Shown here: positions 46,319 to 55,646 of the stretch, piece by piece | How positions within the stretch are numbered: position 1 is the stretch's first letter | Layout of the letters: the number at the start of each line of letters is the position of its first letter | Notes under the pieces: generated by a model | What the model was told of the DNA's origin: nothing | Seen by the model: only the letters and a program-made list of their open reading frames with translations | The model's database searches: none | Source of the DNA: Pseudopyrenochaeta lycopersici | Taxonomy: Eukaryota > Ascomycota > Dothideomycetes > Pleosporales > Pseudopyrenochaetaceae | Assembly: GCA_003313425.1 (NCBI GenBank) | Contig: NHZP01000012.1 | Location: 496,001 to 560,000 of the forward strand | Direction: 5' to 3' | Length of the DNA: 64,000 nt | Program-made: the position numbers and the translations under genes

Positions 46319-49300
46319 CTACACTAATACCTTCCTAGCCTTTTCAATGATTTTCTCTGCATCTCCTACTTCACTTTCCAGCCATTCTCTTGCCTTGTCT
46401 ACGACCAACTCCCAGCTGTCCTTGAAAGCAGCGAGCTTTCCCTCGAAAATGGCAATAACAATGGCAGTAGCGAAATGTTTCTTGTTCCCACCGCCAGAGA
46501 TCTCGGCTTTTACCAGGCTTTGGTTTAGCGGCAAGGAAGCTAGAAGGGCAGCAGTGCATTCCCACGAGCCCTCAAAGGTCTGTAGCGCGATGAGGTGGTG
46601 CAACAACTCCTCTGGTGATTTGGAGGGCTGTGCCTCTTTTGCAAGCGGCGCTGGTGCTGCACTTGAGCTAGATCTCGCTGGCGCAGGAGGGCTACATTTC
46701 GGCGGTGCCTGTGAATAATCTGCTGGTTGGTAGGCTTGTTTCCGATCTGTCTGCGCCGCAGACCGCGAACGCGTGGCCTTCTGTTCTGGCTCAAAGCTGA
46801 AAGCCGTATCCACATCCATCTTATCGTCGTTTGCGAGGAAAGAGTCAAAGTCAAAGTTTTCGAGCGCGCTCTCGTCTGCTCCCAGATTGAAGCTAAGTTG
46901 ATCGTTCTGGAATGCACCACGTGGGGCTGGGGCAGGCGGCGCGCCAAACGAAGTCGCGCTGGTAAGTGGTGCTGATGCATCATGCATAGCGGGTAGAGGA
47001 GGTGGCGGCACAGCAGAAGCAGCAGCAGATGCTGGCGCCGCTCCAAAGAGGGTAGCTTGCTGTTGGGGCATCGCGCCTTCAGGCTCCTGCCTCGCCCTCA
47101 AAAGGCGTTTCTTGTTCTGCTGCTCGAGTTTCATGATATCCATCTGAAAGTCCTGGAGCGCATGTGCTCCTCCAGAAGGTTTGGCCATATTATTCCCTTG
47201 CGGTTGAGCTGAGAATGGAGAAGGTATGGGCTGATTCGTTCCTCCCAATGCACCACCAGGCGGGGAGGCGAAGGGGCTTGCGCCAAATGCCTGTAGAGGA
47301 GCTCGGCCGTAGGTGTAACTAGAGCCAGCACCTAGAAGTGAACCGCCTCCACGACCACCAAAGCTCGGTGCACCGAAGCTACCAGTACTGGTTGTTGGAG
47401 CGGCTGGAGGAGTTGGCTTAGAAGAACCGAAGAGTCCGCCGAATACACTGCTGGACTTCTTCGATTTGCTGTAGAATACTTTACTCTGCTCGCTCAAAGT
47501 GTCTGACTGCACACTGATGTCTAGTCGTTCCCCCCTCTCGGAAACTGTGTTGATGTAGCTCCTTGCGGGCGGCACCGCGCCGTGAGCTCCACTTGGAGGC
47601 TGGCTAGACCGCAGTGAGCTGCTTGCCATCCTAGATCTCGGTGATGCAGACTTTCTTCGTAACTCCTGGTGCTGCGGCTGAGACTGTTCTTGTTGTACTA
47701 CGTACTGTTGTCGATCGACTTGATCTGTGAGGAGTTCGACGTTAGCTGACTTGCTCGATAATCGTTGCAGAATAGCATTTTGCGCCTCGACTTCCTGGCC
47801 TGTTGCCTTAGACAACATCCTCACTCTTTGGACGGCAGCAGAGAGCGCTTCGAGATTGGAGTCGATTTCATCTTCATTCCCTTCGGACTCATCGGACGAG
47901 TCACTGAAGGCATATTTGGACGCCAAGCGTTTTTGATCTGACGTACCTTCATCCTCAAGCCATTCCCACCCTTGTGCATCCCTCTCCTTTTCTTCAAGGT
48001 TCTTTCTGTTCGACTCCACCGCGACGAAAGAGCACCATTTCCCGCCGACTTGGAATTGTACGCCCAAGCGTACTGCTTCGCGTTCAACCATGTCATCGAA
48101 ACGACCTTCAAATTTGGACTTGATGAGCTTGCCCGACTCACTTTTGGCCTCCGGCAGCCAACCACGACCTTGTTCGAGCTCGGATATGGCCTTCTTAGCG
48201 GCGAGCTGGTGGATGGTCTCACTAGGAAGGTCAAGAACATGAATAGGTATCTCGAGTTCGAGAGGACCGTGCGTGCTAGTGCCTCGGAGCACGACTGACT
48301 TCGGTGTTGCTTGTGGCGCCTCAGGACCAAGAAGAAGATAGGCCGTTGTCCGGTTGAAGGCGAACAGCGATGGGATATTCTGTGGTGCCTGAATGATCTT
48401 CGGGACAGGTACTTTGGGAAGGTGTGCATATCGTTCCTCTCCCGTCTCATCGTACGCGGGTGGTGCCTCCTTGTCAGGATCGACAGAAGCATCGAAGAGT
48501 GATATTGGCTTCTTCTGATAGAAGTCAGTAAAGAAGGTGCGTATCGTCTTGGACTGGTGACCCACGGTCGCCTTCTTGTCTTCTTTACTATCGCCTAGGT
48601 CAAGTTTGACCTTCAGGCTATCCGCCACCTTTTCAACGATCTCGAAATCATCCTCCTCTTCTGAAGATTTTGTGCTGTACTTCACTTCGAGTGTGTAGTC
48701 AGTAATGTGTGGAGACAAAGCGCCTTTCAACATGCGCACTACTTTGCTGTCCATCTTTTCACCTTCTCCAACAGTCTGCGAGAAGCCATTTCCTGCTTTT
48801 GCCACACCCTCGATGAGAGAATGAGATACGCCGTTACCAATACCGAGGGTGAAGATCCTAATAGGTGCCTTGCTCTCGGTCACTGATTGGTTCAGGTAGG
48901 AGAACAGAGCTTGCTGGTTCCAAATCTCGCCGTCAGTCAACATCATCACCTCGAGTGGCATGTCCTTGTATCTCTGTTCGATCGTGGCTTTTAACGGATA
49001 CAGCATCTCTGTGCCACCAAAGTTGGCATTGAAGGTTTCCGCGTGGCGTACGGCTTCGTCAAGTGTGCTCTGACTGTATGTAACACTCTTCTTCCACAGG
49101 AAAGAGTGTTTCGTTCCGAATGAGCAGATATTGAACTTTACGCCAACGGGTAACGACTTGAGGAAGACTTTGAGGGCCTGAATGACAAGAGTCATCCTGC
49201 TTCCAGCCATACTACCGCTTCGATCACAAACAAAGACGATTTCTGGTTTCTCGGCAGGCAAAGCAAATTTCGGCACCAGCGTTGCCATCAACGCTCTGTG

Positions 49301-50146
49301 ATTGGGGATAGTCGGATGATTCTCCAGAACAGCTCTAGGGATGCCAGTGTCTTTAGCAATGATTTGCAGAACAAAATCTGTGTCAAGCTGTGCGGTACCA
49401 AGGGCCAGAGTTGCTGAAGCCTTAGTCATTGCCGGTTCCGCGTTCGGCGCAAAAGACGTTGTGCCCATGGTCATGGAGATGGGATGCGTGGGCGACTCAA
49501 TCTTCTGAATAAACGACCCTTCTGCCATCTCGGCGTCTACAGTGATTGAGATGTTGCCACCCATTGCATCAATAGCGGGAGTCGTCCGGAGACCTCCAGG
49601 GTAGCTGCCATATCGTGGGCATATGATGTTGGGGATGGTGAAGCGAATGCCGTCCACTTGCATATCATGTTTGAGTTCACCGAGGTACGTAATTTTTATG
49701 ATCACTCTTGCCCCTGGAGGGATGTTCCCAACCGTTGTGGTGAAGACATCGGCAGCGTCCGGTAGCTGCTCAAGCAGGCCAGCTGTCTCACCCCTAGCGA
49801 CAGCTTCCTTGAACACGGCCTTCGCCTTTTCCTTCTCTTTCACTTCACCAATAATCGTGCGATCTCCAACATGGCAGGTGAAGCCTACCACGCTGACTCC
49901 ATCGTATAATGGAAAGGTGTACCGGACCTCTTTAATGCCCCTTTCTGTTGAAGGATTCACAAAAGTCTGTGTGAGTACGGTCCGTGATGTTGTTGCTAGA
50001 ATGGTAGCATGTGCTTGAAGCTCAACTTGTGGGAGATATGTTTTCTGCAGATATCCGTTGTAGTGAATGTTGTAGTACAGCCCACAGATATGCGCACGCC
50101 ACGGTGCAGGCGAAACTTCGTAGCCAGGTGAACTGAAGATAGACAT
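46319..50146 (-). CDS. VIT and von Willebrand A domain protein, 1275 aa
   Basis: One uninterrupted frame; the ATG at 50146 (MSIFSSPGYEV) is chosen over one 48 codons upstream because that extension is low-quality and the VIT domain begins shortly after 50146. Order: VIT domain (about 15-145, with RGIKEVRYTFPLYDGVSVVG), then a vWA domain from about 300 to 470 with a complete metal site: D308-R-S310-G-S312, the threonine in FGGTEM and the aspartate in MLTDGEIW. A P/S/G/Q-rich disordered region with acidic patches follows, and a compact C-terminus (LLHHLIALQTFEGSWE...) resembles the end of VWA5A/PARP4-type proteins. Such proteins have intracellular, poorly understood roles; metal-dependent protein binding is likely. 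No signal peptide, so not an extracellular inhibitor like the animal ITIH family. Intronless at this size is unusual for this window. Confidence 0.88.
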   Translation of the reverse strand: MSIFSSPGYEVSPAPWRAHICGLYYNIHYNGYLQKTYLPQVELQAHATILATTSRTVLTQTFVNPSTERGIKEVRYTFPLYDGVSVVGFTCHVGDRTIIGEVKEKEKAKAVFKEAVARGETAGLLEQLPDAADVFTTTVGNIPPGARVIIKITYLGELKHDMQVDGIRFTIPNIICPRYGSYPGGLRTTPAIDAMGGNISITVDAEMAEGSFIQKIESPTHPISMTMGTTSFAPNAEPAMTKASATLALGTAQLDTDFVLQIIAKDTGIPRAVLENHPTIPNHRALMATLVPKFALPAEKPEIVFVCDRSGSMAGSRMTLVIQALKVFLKSLPVGVKFNICSFGTKHSFLWKKSVTYSQSTLDEAVRHAETFNANFGGTEMLYPLKATIEQRYKDMPLEVMMLTDGEIWNQQALFSYLNQSVTESKAPIRIFTLGIGNGVSHSLIEGVAKAGNGFSQTVGEGEKMDSKVVRMLKGALSPHITDYTLEVKYSTKSSEEEDDFEIVEKVADSLKVKLDLGDSKEDKKATVGHQSKTIRTFFTDFYQKKPISLFDASVDPDKEAPPAYDETGEERYAHLPKVPVPKIIQAPQNIPSLFAFNRTTAYLLLGPEAPQATPKSVVLRGTSTHGPLELEIPIHVLDLPSETIHQLAAKKAISELEQGRGWLPEAKSESGKLIKSKFEGRFDDMVEREAVRLGVQFQVGGKWCSFVAVESNRKNLEEKERDAQGWEWLEDEGTSDQKRLASKYAFSDSSDESEGNEDEIDSNLEALSAAVQRVRMLSKATGQEVEAQNAILQRLSSKSANVELLTDQVDRQQYVVQQEQSQPQHQELRRKSASPRSRMASSSLRSSQPPSGAHGAVPPARSYINTVSERGERLDISVQSDTLSEQSKVFYSKSKKSSSVFGGLFGSSKPTPPAAPTTSTGSFGAPSFGGRGGGSLLGAGSSYTYGRAPLQAFGASPFASPPGGALGGTNQPIPSPFSAQPQGNNMAKPSGGAHALQDFQMDIMKLEQQNKKRLLRARQEPEGAMPQQQATLFGAAPASAAASAVPPPPLPAMHDASAPLTSATSFGAPPAPAPRGAFQNDQLSFNLGADESALENFDFDSFLANDDKMDVDTAFSFEPEQKATRSRSAAQTDRKQAYQPADYSQAPPKCSPPAPARSSSSAAPAPLAKEAQPSKSPEELLHHLIALQTFEGSWECTAALLASLPLNQSLVKAEISGGGNKKHFATAIVIAIFEGKLAAFKDSWELVVDKAREWLESEVGDAEKIIEKARKVLV

Positions 50147-50921
50147 GGTAAAAATACAGAAGTGATGATAATAGCAGTTACTTGAAAGAGTATGATAAAC
50201 AAGCGTAGCTCGGTTTGTAAAAGATGTCACTATAGACGGAGGTGGTGTCTGGTGGTGTTCAGGCAGCTTCTCAAGATGAAATGGAAGCACGACGTTTAGA
50301 TAACAGTGTTGGGCAATGATTTGAAGTGAGGAGGATTGGAGCGAAAAGCAAGATCTCTATGCTTTCAAGTATGCGTCTGGTGCCTAGAGCAGTCGTAGAA
50401 CCCAAGATAGGTGCCTTGCGCCGCCTACTCAGCCTATCACACTCCGCTATCCGTATTGCAGTTACTTGAAGCGAACACGACGACTTCAATCCAATGAATT
50501 GAGTGCGGAATCAGCACGTTCCCCATACTCAATGTGGAGAGATACAAAGTTTGGTTAGGCAAACACGAGAAGCAGATTAAAGCCCTCTTTGACGTGGGGA
50601 GGCTGGAGCAGCTGAATGGCTGAGGCGTTGACATCCCTGCCTAAAGGAGGCGCAGCAGGAAAGCATTATTCAGCGACCATGTCTTGAAAGGGCGGAACAC
50701 GTGCGAGGATACACATGCTATCACCTTTCCATATTCTGAAATGTAACAAGTGCTCGGAAGGAAGTTTGGGCATGGCTAGAGGATTGGAAGGATGGACGTT
50801 GAGAGGAGATGCTGGGGCAGATCCTCCTCCCGCCGGCTTTTCTTTTGTCGGCTAGCCATCTGGACCCTGAACGTCAGGCTGCAGGAAAAGTTATGAGAGT
50901 CATCGACGTTTCCACCAAATA
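50147..50921. promoter_or_regulatory. shared divergent promoter, VIT/vWA gene / Deg1
   Basis: A 775-base region between divergent start codons. No TATA box recognised. Frames in it are short. It presumably holds both promoters and both 5' leaders. Confidence 0.5.
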
Positions 50922-52868
50922 ATGCAGCCGCTATTCACCCCGCTGCCCCACGCCTTTCCCGAGTTCCAGCGCTCACTGCATCGGCTCTTCTGTACACGAC
51001 GCAGCTTCCACAAGCTTTCGAGAGTCCCACGGCGTGTTCAATTGCGAGAGACGCACGGAAGAAAGGCAATGGCGGGGGGATATGCGGAATGGTCCCAGCA
51101 ACAGTTGATTGCGCGGATTCAAGAGTTGGAGCAGCAATTAAGTAAGAACGAAAAGGCTACAGCAGCGAGCCTTCCCGAGCCCAATGCCGCAACGCCTACA
51201 AGCTTTCCAACTGCCCCTCCTAGCAGCGAGTCCAAGAGGTTAGCTTTTCGTAAAGCGCCAAAATCACCCCCGAAAGCCTTTGACGCGTCAAAGTATAGCA
51301 CGCGACTGATCGCATTAAAATTCGCATATCTGGGGCAAAAATACAATGGATTCGAGCACCACAAGAACAATTCCACGCCACTGCCTACCGTAGAGGAAGA
51401 GCTCTGGAAAGCGTTGGTCAAGACACGGTTAATCAACCCAATACCAACCCAAGGCGACACCACGGACTACAACAGGATCGACAGGAAGACTTTTGCAGCC
51501 TGGGACAGGGAGGGTGCAGACGTGAACTGGGAAGGTTGCGAATACTCAAAGTGTGGGAGGACGGACCGAGGGGTGAGTGCTTTTGGACAGGTTGTTGGCG
51601 TGCGGGTTCGCAGTCAGAGGCCACGACCGAAGCCGATCACTACTCAGTCTGCAGAAAAAGGCGCAGAAGAGGCGCAAGAAAGCGACGGCACAAGTCCTTC
51701 CACAGAGAGCGACCCAGAACCCTCGGCACATCCATTCAACGACCTTACCGATGAATTGCCCTACATACAACTTCTTAATCGTGTCCTCCCGCCTGATATT
51801 CGTATCTACGCCTGGTGTCCAAATCCGCCACCAAACTTCAGCGCACGTTTCTCCTGCAAAGAGCGACGCTACAAGTATTTCTTCACAAACCCCTGTTTCG
51901 CTCCTGTTCCTGGATCAGCTGGTCTCTACAACACCACCGATTCCAATCCGAGTCTAATACGAGAGGGCTGGCTCGACATCGAAGCGATGAAGAAGGGTTG
52001 TAAAGAATTAGAGGGCTTGCACGACTTTCGCAATTTCTGCAAAATCGACGCAAGTAAGCAATTAACAAATTTCAAGCGCCGCATTTTCCATGCAGATATA
52101 GAGGAAGTTTCACCCCTCTCAGTACCTTCGTTTCTTTCACATACCGCTCTAAAGTCCCCTTCCTCAGTTTTGCAGGAGCAGCCGAAGATGTACTCATTCA
52201 CACTTCATGGTTCCGCCTTCCTCTGGCACCAGGTTCGCTCCATCGTTGCCATTCTCTTCCTTGTTGGCCAGAGGCTCGAATCGCCATCCCTCATCACCTC
52301 TCTTCTCAACATCGAAGAAAACCCCACAAGACCAAAATATGAAATGGCGTCCGATGCACCCTTGGTCCTGTGGGATTGTATCTTCCCACATGAGTCCGAG
52401 GTGCAGAGTTCGGAGGAGAGGCAGATTGGGTATGAGGATCGTCTGAACTGGGTGTACGTGGGCGATGAAGGGGGTATAGAGCCAAAGAGTAAGGGCAGTG
52501 GCAAAGGTGGTGGACCTAGCTCCATGGGCAAAGGGAAATGGGGACGTGGTGGTGTCATCGATGATGTGTGGGAGCTATGGCGCGGTAACAAAATCGACGA
52601 GACACTCTCGGCGTTACTGCTTGATAAAATCGCTAGTCAGGGAAGTTCTACGCTCGATGAGCAAGACGCTCGTGGACAGACAGTGGGAATTGCAAAGGGT
52701 GGCCCGAGGATATTCGATGGCGGCGATATAGGTAGAGCCAAGGGAAATTATGCTCCTGTCTTGCAAAGGGAACGGCAAGAGCCGGTGGAAGTGGTGAATG
52801 AGCGATATTTGAAGAGGAAAGGCATTGCACCGAGCCAGCTCAAGCCGGCGGAGGATGCAGATGAGTGA
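50922..52868 (+). CDS. DEG1: tRNA pseudouridine(38/39) synthase Deg1/Pus3
   Basis: Single exon, 648 aa from the first ATG. TruA-type fold: LIALKFAYLGQKYNGFEHH, then the catalytic motif CGRTDRGVSAFGQVV with Asp215 (first-start numbering), FSARFSCKERRYKYFF, HDFRNFCKID and GSAFLWHQVRSIVAILFLVG. The split basic segment and length identify the Deg1/Pus3 branch, which modifies U38/U39 in tRNA anticodon arms. The N-terminus offers two starts: ATG 50922 adds 49 residues rich in Arg, Leu, Phe, Ser and free of acids early on, like a mitochondrial presequence; ATG 51069 gives MAGGYAEWSQQQLIARIQEL, the typical cytosolic/nuclear start. An insertion with acidic and serine residues (about 232-265) and a long C-terminal extension rich in Gly/Lys are fungal additions. 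Confidence 0.94.
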   Translation: MQPLFTPLPHAFPEFQRSLHRLFCTRRSFHKLSRVPRRVQLRETHGRKAMAGGYAEWSQQQLIARIQELEQQLSKNEKATAASLPEPNAATPTSFPTAPPSSESKRLAFRKAPKSPPKAFDASKYSTRLIALKFAYLGQKYNGFEHHKNNSTPLPTVEEELWKALVKTRLINPIPTQGDTTDYNRIDRKTFAAWDREGADVNWEGCEYSKCGRTDRGVSAFGQVVGVRVRSQRPRPKPITTQSAEKGAEEAQESDGTSPSTESDPEPSAHPFNDLTDELPYIQLLNRVLPPDIRIYAWCPNPPPNFSARFSCKERRYKYFFTNPCFAPVPGSAGLYNTTDSNPSLIREGWLDIEAMKKGCKELEGLHDFRNFCKIDASKQLTNFKRRIFHADIEEVSPLSVPSFLSHTALKSPSSVLQEQPKMYSFTLHGSAFLWHQVRSIVAILFLVGQRLESPSLITSLLNIEENPTRPKYEMASDAPLVLWDCIFPHESEVQSSEERQIGYEDRLNWVYVGDEGGIEPKSKGSGKGGGPSSMGKGKWGRGGVIDDVWELWRGNKIDETLSALLLDKIASQGSSTLDEQDARGQTVGIAKGGPRIFDGGDIGRAKGNYAPVLQRERQEPVEVVNERYLKRKGIAPSQLKPAEDADE

Positions 52869-53147
52869 GTGGGACAAGGTTTGGATAGAACTTATGAGAT
52901 ACCCAGCATATATGAATGAACACATAGACAGTGGTGCATGGAAATTTTTATGGAGTTCTGTAATGCTGTATATTTGAGGTTTTGATGGGTATCATTATTT
53001 CAATCCGTCCTCAGCGCGAAATTCAAGATAGTCAGCATCGCTTGCTGACTTCCTTTGCATAACCTTAGTCTACCGCCACTGGATGTTCTTCTCGGGGTAT
53101 CATCCAACCCATATAGCCCTCCTACAAACTTGTATGTTCAATGCCAC

Positions 53148-53879
53148 TCAGTCTCCAGTGTTCAGTTCCAGGTCAATCTGCACGCCATTGCTTATCGCGT
53201 AATCCGCCAGGGTAAGTTGATCGTGGAACGGCCGTTCACCCTGGCGCTTCAACATGATTTCATGGATCGGGCGGCCAATTTTCGCTGCTACCATTGCTTT
53301 GAGGACCTTGACGGGGTCGCTGGGTAGACATGGGACCTGTGTTTTCGTTCCCAGGCGGTCATTGACTGTCACGATGATCATGGCCTCGTTGGAGGCAGCA
53401 GCTGTGGGGGCAGGCGCTTTCTTCTCCTTGGCTTCTCTAGGCTCTCGGGGTTTTCGGTCGCGGTCATCTCGTCTTCGGTCGTCGCCTCTGCGATCATCTC
53501 TTCTCCTATCGTCGTCCCGACGGCTGGAGTACCTATCGTCTCTCCTCCTGTCGCTTCGATCATCATCTCTGCGCCTATCTCCTCGGCCATCGCGTCTGTC
53601 TCTATCTCTTCGCTCGAATCTGTCACCATCCCGTCTATCATCTCGGTCGCGCCTGTCGTACCCACGGTCCCGATCGTCTCTTCGTCTATCGTCCCTACTG
53701 CGGTCGTCTCTTTTGTCGTTTTTCCACTTCAGGCCAGAAAAGTTCTTCGGTTTGCGTGGCGGGCTACGGCGTGGTGAGCGAGACCGCGAGCGTGTGCGGT
53801 CTCGTTGTTCAGCCGGTTTAGCTTTGGCTTCGACTTCTGATTTGGGCTCCTCGGTGCGGGGAGGAGATGGGGACGGCAT
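53148..53879 (-). CDS. HUB1: Hub1 ubiquitin-like protein fused to an RS/RD-rich N-terminus
   Basis: Single exon, 243 aa, start MPSPSPPRTEEPKS at 53879; the frame continues upstream to 53993 but that part is leader-like. The last ~75 residues form a full Hub1/UBL5 domain: M-I-I-V-T-V-N-D-R-L-G-T-K..., KVLKAMVAAKIGRPIHEIML, FHDQLTLADYAI and GVQIDLEL. This ubiquitin-like protein binds HIND motifs of tri-snRNP proteins such as Snu66 and Prp38 and tunes 5' splice-site choice; it lacks a C-terminal diglycine and is not conjugated like ubiquitin. Canonical Hub1 is only about 73 aa. Here residues 1-160 add an RS segment (RSRSRSPRRSP), NFSGLKWKND and a long run of R/D repeats, resembling SR-protein tails. 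An internal Met begins the Hub1 part exactly, so a short form could also be made. Confidence 0.9.
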   Translation of the reverse strand: MPSPSPPRTEEPKSEVEAKAKPAEQRDRTRSRSRSPRRSPPRKPKNFSGLKWKNDKRDDRSRDDRRRDDRDRGYDRRDRDDRRDGDRFERRDRDRRDGRGDRRRDDDRSDRRRDDRYSSRRDDDRRRDDRRGDDRRRDDRDRKPREPREAKEKKAPAPTAAASNEAMIIVTVNDRLGTKTQVPCLPSDPVKVLKAMVAAKIGRPIHEIMLKRQGERPFHDQLTLADYAISNGVQIDLELNTGD

Positions 53880-54126
53880 ATCTAGTAAAAAGTTGTGTTT
53901 TGTCGGAATATACTTATGTGTTTGAGAAACGTCGAATTGTTTGGACGGTATTCTGTAGGAATCAGTTTCAAAGGTTGCGAAGAATGGTGTCAAGTTGCGG
54001 ACCTCCGCTTGAAATCTTAAGGAGCTTGGACCATTTCATAAGGCTGGTGCGTCCCCATAAGTTTACACCCCACATCCCGCTCCGTCCTGCCATTCCAACC
54101 CTGCGGATGATGATCACTCGGAGACA
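53880..54126. promoter_or_regulatory. short shared divergent promoter, HUB1 / GPI15
   Basis: Only 247 bases separate the two divergent start codons, so the genes very likely share a promoter region. No TATA box seen. Confidence 0.55.
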
Positions 54127-54852
54127 ATGTCAGCCCTTCTGCAGCGGCTAACTTCCCCACCAGCATTGACACTTCGAATCTTACAGCCTACATCCTCTAC
54201 CATCCAGTACACAGTTTCGACACGCCCGGTTCCAACGACTATCCCCGCGCTCTTAGGTTACTATGCCGGTATATTGGTGAGGAGTCTTGTAGGACTGTTT
54301 ACAGTGCTGTTGTTGTGGACAAAATGGCAGATTACGTATCAAAAATCAACATCTATCTTGCAATGGATACTGGGTGGCCCAAGGGAAGCAATACTTCTCA
54401 AGCTCGCTGAAGCGTGCCAATGGAGATATTTAGCCCCGACTGCCCTTGTCGTTCTTTTCCTAGTCTTTCGCCGCGGCTACACAGGTACACTCCCTTCCCC
54501 TTCTCAACACATATCACCTCTAACACGCCTTGTAGAAGAATCTCTCACCCTCCTCCGAGGCCTCGGTGTCCAGACTTCTACAACATCCTCCACATATTTA
54601 CAACCACCGACCACGCGCTTTATACCCACGACAAGTATTCAGGATATCTTTATACACGAGGCGTTCAAGGGTTTTGAGGTCAGGTTCTATCTAGCCATTG
54701 TGGTGGAGGGGGAAGAGAACGTTGTAGTAGTATTTCCGTTGTTGTTACCACGGCGAGCCATGTTAGAAGAGGTATGGAGGGGCGCGAAAAAATGTCTTTG
54801 GGAGAGCAAGGCAACTGCAGGAGAAAAGGGAAAGGAGAAATTAGAATTCTGA
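54127..54852 (+). CDS. GPI15: PIG-H / Gpi15, subunit of GPI-GlcNAc transferase
   Basis: Single exon, 241 aa. Two hydrophobic segments lie in the first half (about 40-66, GILVRSLVGLFTVLLLW; and about 99-113, YLAPTALVVLFLVF). The PIG-H domain fills the rest: VEESLTLLRGLGVQTST, RFIPTTSIQDIFIHEAF, EVRFYLAIVVEGEENVVVVF and LLPRRAMLEEVWRGAKK. The protein is part of the ER-membrane complex that moves GlcNAc onto phosphatidylinositol, the first step of GPI-anchor synthesis, with the catalytic PIG-A/Gpi3 subunit on the cytosolic face. The hydrophobic hairpin would hold the domain at the membrane. Divergent from HUB1 and convergent with DIB1. Confidence 0.92.
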   Translation: MSALLQRLTSPPALTLRILQPTSSTIQYTVSTRPVPTTIPALLGYYAGILVRSLVGLFTVLLLWTKWQITYQKSTSILQWILGGPREAILLKLAEACQWRYLAPTALVVLFLVFRRGYTGTLPSPSQHISPLTRLVEESLTLLRGLGVQTSTTSSTYLQPPTTRFIPTTSIQDIFIHEAFKGFEVRFYLAIVVEGEENVVVVFPLLLPRRAMLEEVWRGAKKCLWESKATAGEKGKEKLEF

Positions 54853-55214
54853 GTATAAGAGATCTAGTTCGTTGTAGTCACTCATCACAATGTGTGAACG
54901 GGAATATGTCGCATAACTGAATAAGGTGTAAATCGTGAAGTCCATTCGTGACTGTTCCAGTATAATTCCAATAGTGTCTGAAAGTCCTCATAAGCATGCG
55001 TGTTCAAGTAAAGTCCCCCTTCGTAGTATAGTCGTACCTTTCAATTTCGCCTTACGCCCATCTCCAAAAATGCTCCAAACCTCAACCAGACGCTCCGCGC
55101 CTATATGTCTCTCGCTCTCAAGAGCTCTGGCTGCTTGGCGTATGTCGCCCGACACGCTCGTAACCCTTCGTAATTGATATCCTTGCGAAACATCTCTCTC
55201 CATCATGCAGCCAT
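54853..55214. other. intergenic between convergent genes
   Basis: About 360 bases of 3' regions between GPI15 and DIB1. Nothing else recognised. Confidence 0.5.
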
Positions 55215-55646
55215 CTAGTACCGGTACCTCGTCGAGTAATCCTTCGGACTAACGACAAGACCCCTGCCCTTCTTCGCCCCGCGATAAACTGTCTCAACAA
55301 TATCGACCATCTCGCCTTTATCCTCGAGCACCCAGTTCAGTTTATTGTTATTACCCGTGCCAAAATCACACATCATGTGTTTATTCCTGAAGAAAAACAT
55401 GACTGTACACGGATCGTAGAGCTCGTACATGGCCTTGAAGTCTGGTACTTCGTCGAGGTCGCACAGGTAGATGGCGCAGAAGTTCTTGACGCGGTCGGCG
55501 ATCTTGTAGAGTACTTCGTCTTGCGCCATGCAGTCGGGGTCGGAGTCGCGCCCGAATCGGATGAGAACCAGGCGGTCTTCTTCGCTGAGGATGGCCTGGT
55601 CGACGTGCCAGCCTGTGCGCAAGTGTGGGAGGACTACTGAGCCCAT
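55215..55646 (-). CDS. DIB1: U5 snRNP protein Dib1 (15-kDa, thioredoxin-like)
   Basis: Single exon, 143 aa, the family's standard length. Nearly the whole sequence matches the highly conserved Dib1/TXNL4A pattern: LHTGW-like LRTGWHVDQAIL, LVLIRFGRDSDPDCM, IYLCDLDEVPDFKAMYEL, DPCTVMFFFRNKHMMCDFG and NNKLNWVLEDKGEMVDIVET. It is a thioredoxin fold lacking the CxxC active site. Dib1 is an essential part of the U4/U6.U5 tri-snRNP and leaves during spliceosome activation. HUB1, another tri-snRNP-linked protein, lies about 1.3 kb away with GPI15 between. Absence of introns is a mild curiosity for a splicing gene. Confidence 0.97.
   Translation of the reverse strand: MGSVVLPHLRTGWHVDQAILSEEDRLVLIRFGRDSDPDCMAQDEVLYKIADRVKNFCAIYLCDLDEVPDFKAMYELYDPCTVMFFFRNKHMMCDFGTGNNNKLNWVLEDKGEMVDIVETVYRGAKKGRGLVVSPKDYSTRYRY

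Noticed and set aside
46191..46718. 175-aa plus-strand frame
   Set aside because: Mostly antisense to the C-terminus of the VIT/vWA gene.
53254..53925. 223-aa Ser/Arg/Leu-rich plus-strand frame
   Set aside because: It is the antisense reading of the R/D repeats of the Hub1 fusion protein.
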